From assembly GCA_021740105.1 (NCBI GenBank), contig JAIPAM010000001.1, positions 62,001 through 126,000 on the forward strand: a stretch of 64,000 nucleotides of DNA, read 5' to 3'. Of this stretch, positions 61,161 to 64,000 are shown piece by piece. The DNA comes from Flavobacterium sp. (lineage in GTDB: Bacteria; Bacteroidota; Bacteroidia; Flavobacteriales; Flavobacteriaceae). Each line of letters starts with the position of its first letter. Position 1 is the stretch's first letter. The notes under the pieces were generated by a model. That model saw only the letters and a list, made by a program, of their open reading frames with translations, searched no databases and was not told where the DNA came from. Both the position numbers and the translations under genes were made by a program.

Positions 61161-64000
61161 TTATGAATTTCTAACTTTAACGTGATAAACAACATTAGGT
61201 TTTGTACCAACGTGCTCTAATAAATGGTAGGCTCTTTCGTCTTCCACTAATTTAGCGATAGGACTCTCTTTTACATTTATATCACCAAAAGTCATTGCTC
61301 CAGTAGAACAAGCTTTAGAACAAGCAGTTTGGAATTCGCCTTGAGCAACTTCTCTACCTTCGTTTTTAGCTTTCAAAATAGTTGCTTGTGTCATTTGAAT
61401 ACACATAGAACATTTTTCCATAACCCCTCTTGAACGAACGTTTACGTCTGGGTTTAGTACCATACGACCTAAATCATCATTCATGTTATAATCAAATTCA
61501 CTGTTTTTATTGTATAAGAACCAGTTGAAACGACGCACTTTATAAGGACAGTTGTTGGCACAATATCTAGTACCCACACATCTGTTGTAAGCCATTTGGT
61601 TTTGACCTTGACGACCGTGTGAGGTAGCAGCAACGGGACAAACTGTTTCACAAGGTGCGTGATTACAGTGCTGACACATTACTGGTTGGAAAGAAACTTG
61701 TGGATTATCCGCTGCTTTTTCCATTTCTCCAAATCCACCCAAAGAACCTTTGTCCCCAAACAAACCATCGAAATTTTCTTTTTTCTCATTGTCATGAGCA
61801 AAAGTATCTTCAGAAGAATAATATCTGTCAATACGCAACCAATGCATATCACGACTTCTTCTTACTTCTGATTTACCAACAACAGGAACATTGTTTTCTG
61901 CGTGACAAGCAATTACACAAGAACCACAACCAGTACAAGCATTTAAATCGATAGAAAGATTAAAGTGATGTCCTACTGAACGATCAAATGAATCCCATAA
62001 ATCAACTTTAGTTGCATCTACTTCTTCGTGGTTTAAAGAAACTTTGGGTTGTATATTCCATTCTTCAGCCTCTTTAGTGTTGAATATTTCTAAGGTAGTC
62101 TCTTTGATAATATCACCTCTACCCATTAACGTTTTTTGACCTTGAACACATGCAAATTCATGTACTCCGTCACCTAATGCCAACTGTGCAGATTGAGTAG
62201 TATTAAAACCATTATATAGAGCGTAAGCATTGATACCTACCATCATTTCTTCTTTCATAGCCGCTTTACGACCGTATCCTAATGCCAAACCGATCGTTCC
62301 TTTAGCCTGTCCAGGTTGAACAATTACTGGAACATTTTCAAGTTTTATCCCACCAACAGTCAAGGTAGCATAACTTCCATTAAGACCACCGTTGGCAACG
62401 ATTTCATTAGACATTTTTAATTGATCGGCATCAAATCTTGAAACAGTTACATAGTTATCCCAAGATACTCTTGTAATAGGATCTGGTAATTCTTGCAACC
62501 ATGGATTGTTTGCTTGTTGACCGTCACCCAAACCTGTTTTAGTGTATAAAACCAATTCAAATCCAGCTACTTTTTTGGCAGACGCCAATGCATTTGCAGC
62601 AGCAGAATAATTAAATGCGGTTGCAGTTGCAGTTGGAAGTACCGCAGAAACATGAACTCCGTCATGCAACACTTTGTTCCAAGAAGCACCTTCAGTATAT
62701 GCCGCAGCATTCGCTTTTAGATAATCATAGAAATTTCCAGCCCCACCATTAAATGAAATTAAGGCATCTTGAAATTGTTTGGTATTAAATAAAGGACGAA
62801 TAGTTGGTTGAGTAAGTGCGTAAGAACCTTTAGTGATGCTAACATCTCCCCAAGATTCTAAATAATGTGGAACAGCCGCAGCAATTGTAGTAATTGAAGC
62901 TGTTTCATCTTCTTTTAATGAATAGGCAACCGAAGTTTTTACTTTTTTCAAACCTGCAACAAAATCCTTGCTATTTGGCAAAGTATAAACTGGATTTACT
63001 CCACTCATAATTAAAGTATGAACACTACCTGCATTCATATCTTTTACTAATTGAGCTACTTGTTGGTTGGACCCTTTTCTTATTTGTCTTGTTCCGCTTG
63101 TTGAGAAAGCTTCACTTGCTAATGATTGATTAATTGCTAAAACTAAAAGCTGCGCGTTTTTGTCTTGTAATCCAGAAACTAAAACTCCTTTGCTTCCTGC
63201 TGCTTTTAATTGCTGAGCTACTTTTGTAACATCAGCATCAAATTCTTTATCTAATGAAGTACCTACAGCAGCACCTGTAATTACGTTGTATAATTTTACT
63301 AATGCTTGTTTTTGATTTGCAACCGACATTGGTAAACGTTTATCAGCAGAGGCACCAGTCAAAGTCATATTAGCTTCTAATTGATAATGACGTGACATTT
63401 TCCCGTTTTGAGGAATTCTACCTTTTGCATATCCAGCACTAAAATTTCCACCTTGCCAGTCTCCTAAGAAATCAGCTCCTACAGAAACGATTAAAGACGC
63501 TTTTGAGAAATCATAATTTGCTAAAGCTCTTTCTCCATATACTGCTTGGAAAGCATCTAAAGCTTCTGATTCAGATACTGCATCATACACAACGTGTTTA
63601 GCATTTGGGTGCAAAGCAATGAATTCAGCTATTAACTTTTCAGTTGACGGACTTGCTAATGTATTTGTCAAAACTACTACTTGACCTCCTTTTGCTTTTG
63701 CTTCAGCTAAACTCGCTTTTACATTTGCATCTACAGCAGACCATGTAGCATTTTTTCCTGCAATTTTTGGTTCTTTCAAACGCATACTATCATATAATGA
63801 AAGTATCGATGCGTGAACTCTAGCGTTGGCAACAAAATTTGCTCCAGCGATAGTATTGTTATCAATTTTTATTGGACGCCCTTCACGAGTTTTTACTAAT
63901 AAATTAGCAAAATCAAAACCATCAAAGAATGAAGTTGCATAATAGTCTGCAACACCAGGGATGATTTGTTCTGGTTGTAAAACATAAGGAATTGACTTAT
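61161..64000 (-). CDS. actB: Alternative complex III iron-sulfur subunit ActB (start lies beyond the window)
   Basis: The frame is open from the stop at 61161 to the window end, giving about 945 residues; the codons above the ATG at 63785 continue the family sequence (LLVKTREGRPIKIDNN and ANARVHASILSLYDSM), so that ATG is internal and the true start lies outside. The larger N-terminal part resembles a molybdopterin oxidoreductase domain, which in ActB carries no molybdenum cofactor. The C-terminal ferredoxin part has four cluster motifs: CTGCGSCVIAC (about 61905-61940), CQHCNHAPCETVCPV (about 61637-61680), CVGTRYCANNCPYK (about 61544-61586), and CSMC with CSKAC (about 61300-61415). It conducts electrons from quinol to the cytochrome subunits. 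actA would be expected upstream. Confidence 0.96.
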   Translation of the reverse strand, partial: KSIPYVLQPEQIIPGVADYYATSFFDGFDFANLLVKTREGRPIKIDNNTIAGANFVANARVHASILSLYDSMRLKEPKIAGKNATWSAVDANVKASLAEAKAKGGQVVVLTNTLASPSTEKLIAEFIALHPNAKHVVYDAVSESEALDAFQAVYGERALANYDFSKASLIVSVGADFLGDWQGGNFSAGYAKGRIPQNGKMSRHYQLEANMTLTGASADKRLPMSVANQKQALVKLYNVITGAAVGTSLDKEFDADVTKVAQQLKAAGSKGVLVSGLQDKNAQLLVLAINQSLASEAFSTSGTRQIRKGSNQQVAQLVKDMNAGSVHTLIMSGVNPVYTLPNSKDFVAGLKKVKTSVAYSLKEDETASITTIAAAVPHYLESWGDVSITKGSYALTQPTIRPLFNTKQFQDALISFNGGAGNFYDYLKANAAAYTEGASWNKVLHDGVHVSAVLPTATATAFNYSAAANALASAKKVAGFELVLYTKTGLGDGQQANNPWLQELPDPITRVSWDNYVTVSRFDADQLKMSNEIVANGGLNGSYATLTVGGIKLENVPVIVQPGQAKGTIGLALGYGRKAAMKEEMMVGINAYALYNGFNTTQSAQLALGDGVHEFACVQGQKTLMGRGDIIKETTLEIFNTKEAEEWNIQPKVSLNHEEVDATKVDLWDSFDRSVGHHFNLSIDLNACTGCGSCVIACHAENNVPVVGKSEVRRSRDMHWLRIDRYYSSEDTFAHDNEKKENFDGLFGDKGSLGGFGEMEKAADNPQVSFQPVMCQHCNHAPCETVCPVAATSHGRQGQNQMAYNRCVGTRYCANNCPYKVRRFNWFLYNKNSEFDYNMNDDLGRMVLNPDVNVRSRGVMEKCSMCIQMTQATILKAKNEGREVAQGEFQTACSKACSTGAMTFGDINVKESPIAKLVEDERAYHLLEHVGTKPNVVYHVKVRNS

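Noticed and set aside
1..64000. Prophage, insertion sequence, CRISPR array, tRNA or rRNA genes, defence or toxin-antitoxin systems
   Set aside because: I looked for transposase or integrase motifs, regularly spaced repeats, cloverleaf-like ends and small paired genes, and found none that hold up. The holin-like and four-helix-bundle genes are isolated chromosomal families rather than evidence of a phage.

Overview
The window is ordinary, gene-dense chromosome from a low-GC member of the Bacteroidota, very probably a Flavobacterium-like species of Flavobacteriaceae. The evidence is the gene content (SprA and PorP/SprF of type IX secretion, alternative complex III joined to a cytochrome c oxidase, DUF6089 next to uppS and bamA, TamA-like lipoprotein), the absence of Shine-Dalgarno sequences, and repeated copies of the Bacteroidota -7 promoter box TAnnTTTG in front of transcription units. 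I found no phage, insertion sequence, CRISPR array, rRNA or tRNA, and I do not see a convincing undescribed multi-gene system.

Layout. 1-4.9 kb: 3' part of a TrmH-type RNA methyltransferase, a TamA/BamA-family outer-membrane lipoprotein, fbaA and accD. 5-6.2 kb: a MacB-type permease. 6.3-13.4 kb: purH and the cell-shape block mreB-mreC-mreD-mrdA-rodA. 13.4-16.2 kb, minus strand: secreted nuclease, holin-like protein, esterase, pdxJ. 16.3-24.7 kb: CBS protein, nadK, then the envelope run DUF6089-uppS-bamA-two Skp-like chaperones, then murI. 24.7-26.2 kb: gamma-carbonic-anhydrase-like protein and PorP/SprF. 26.6-34.6 kb: NifU-like protein, DUF255 thioredoxin-domain protein, tsaB, a MacA/TolC pair, a DUF4403 lipoprotein. 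34.6-39.8 kb, minus strand: a cytochrome oxidase assembly and subunit operon (heme O synthase, two subunit III-type proteins, subunit IV, thioredoxin-like protein, SCO, DUF420, small CxxC protein). 39.8-54.2 kb: deoC, vanZ-like, gcvH, the 7.25-kb sprA, ruvA, maeB, queG, a four-helix-bundle gene, ruvB. 54.2-64 kb, minus strand: actB (truncated by the window end), actC, actD, actE, actF, ctaC, ctaD, ending at a strong terminator.

How the genes work together. Electrons from menaquinol pass through ActBCDEF to the CtaC/CtaD oxidase; heme A precursor synthesis and copper delivery come from the separate 34.6-39.8 kb operon. Envelope growth is represented by the Mre/PBP2/RodA elongation machinery, UppS and MurI for peptidoglycan precursors, BamA plus Skp for outer-membrane protein insertion, and SprA plus PorP/SprF for type IX secretion.

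Points most worth a second look: queG has lost every standard start codon ahead of its conserved N-terminus, next to a 48-bp tandem duplication and a four-helix-bundle gene; two diverged copies of a GC-richer hairpin repeat lie directly upstream of two unrelated genes; AccD lacks all four zinc-ribbon cysteines; one cytochrome oxidase subunit III carries a hydrophilic insertion of about 130 residues; murI and ruvB appear to be transcribed as leaderless mRNAs. Several start sites are revised here (ctaB, tsaB, bamA, pdxJ, the esterase and the nuclease).
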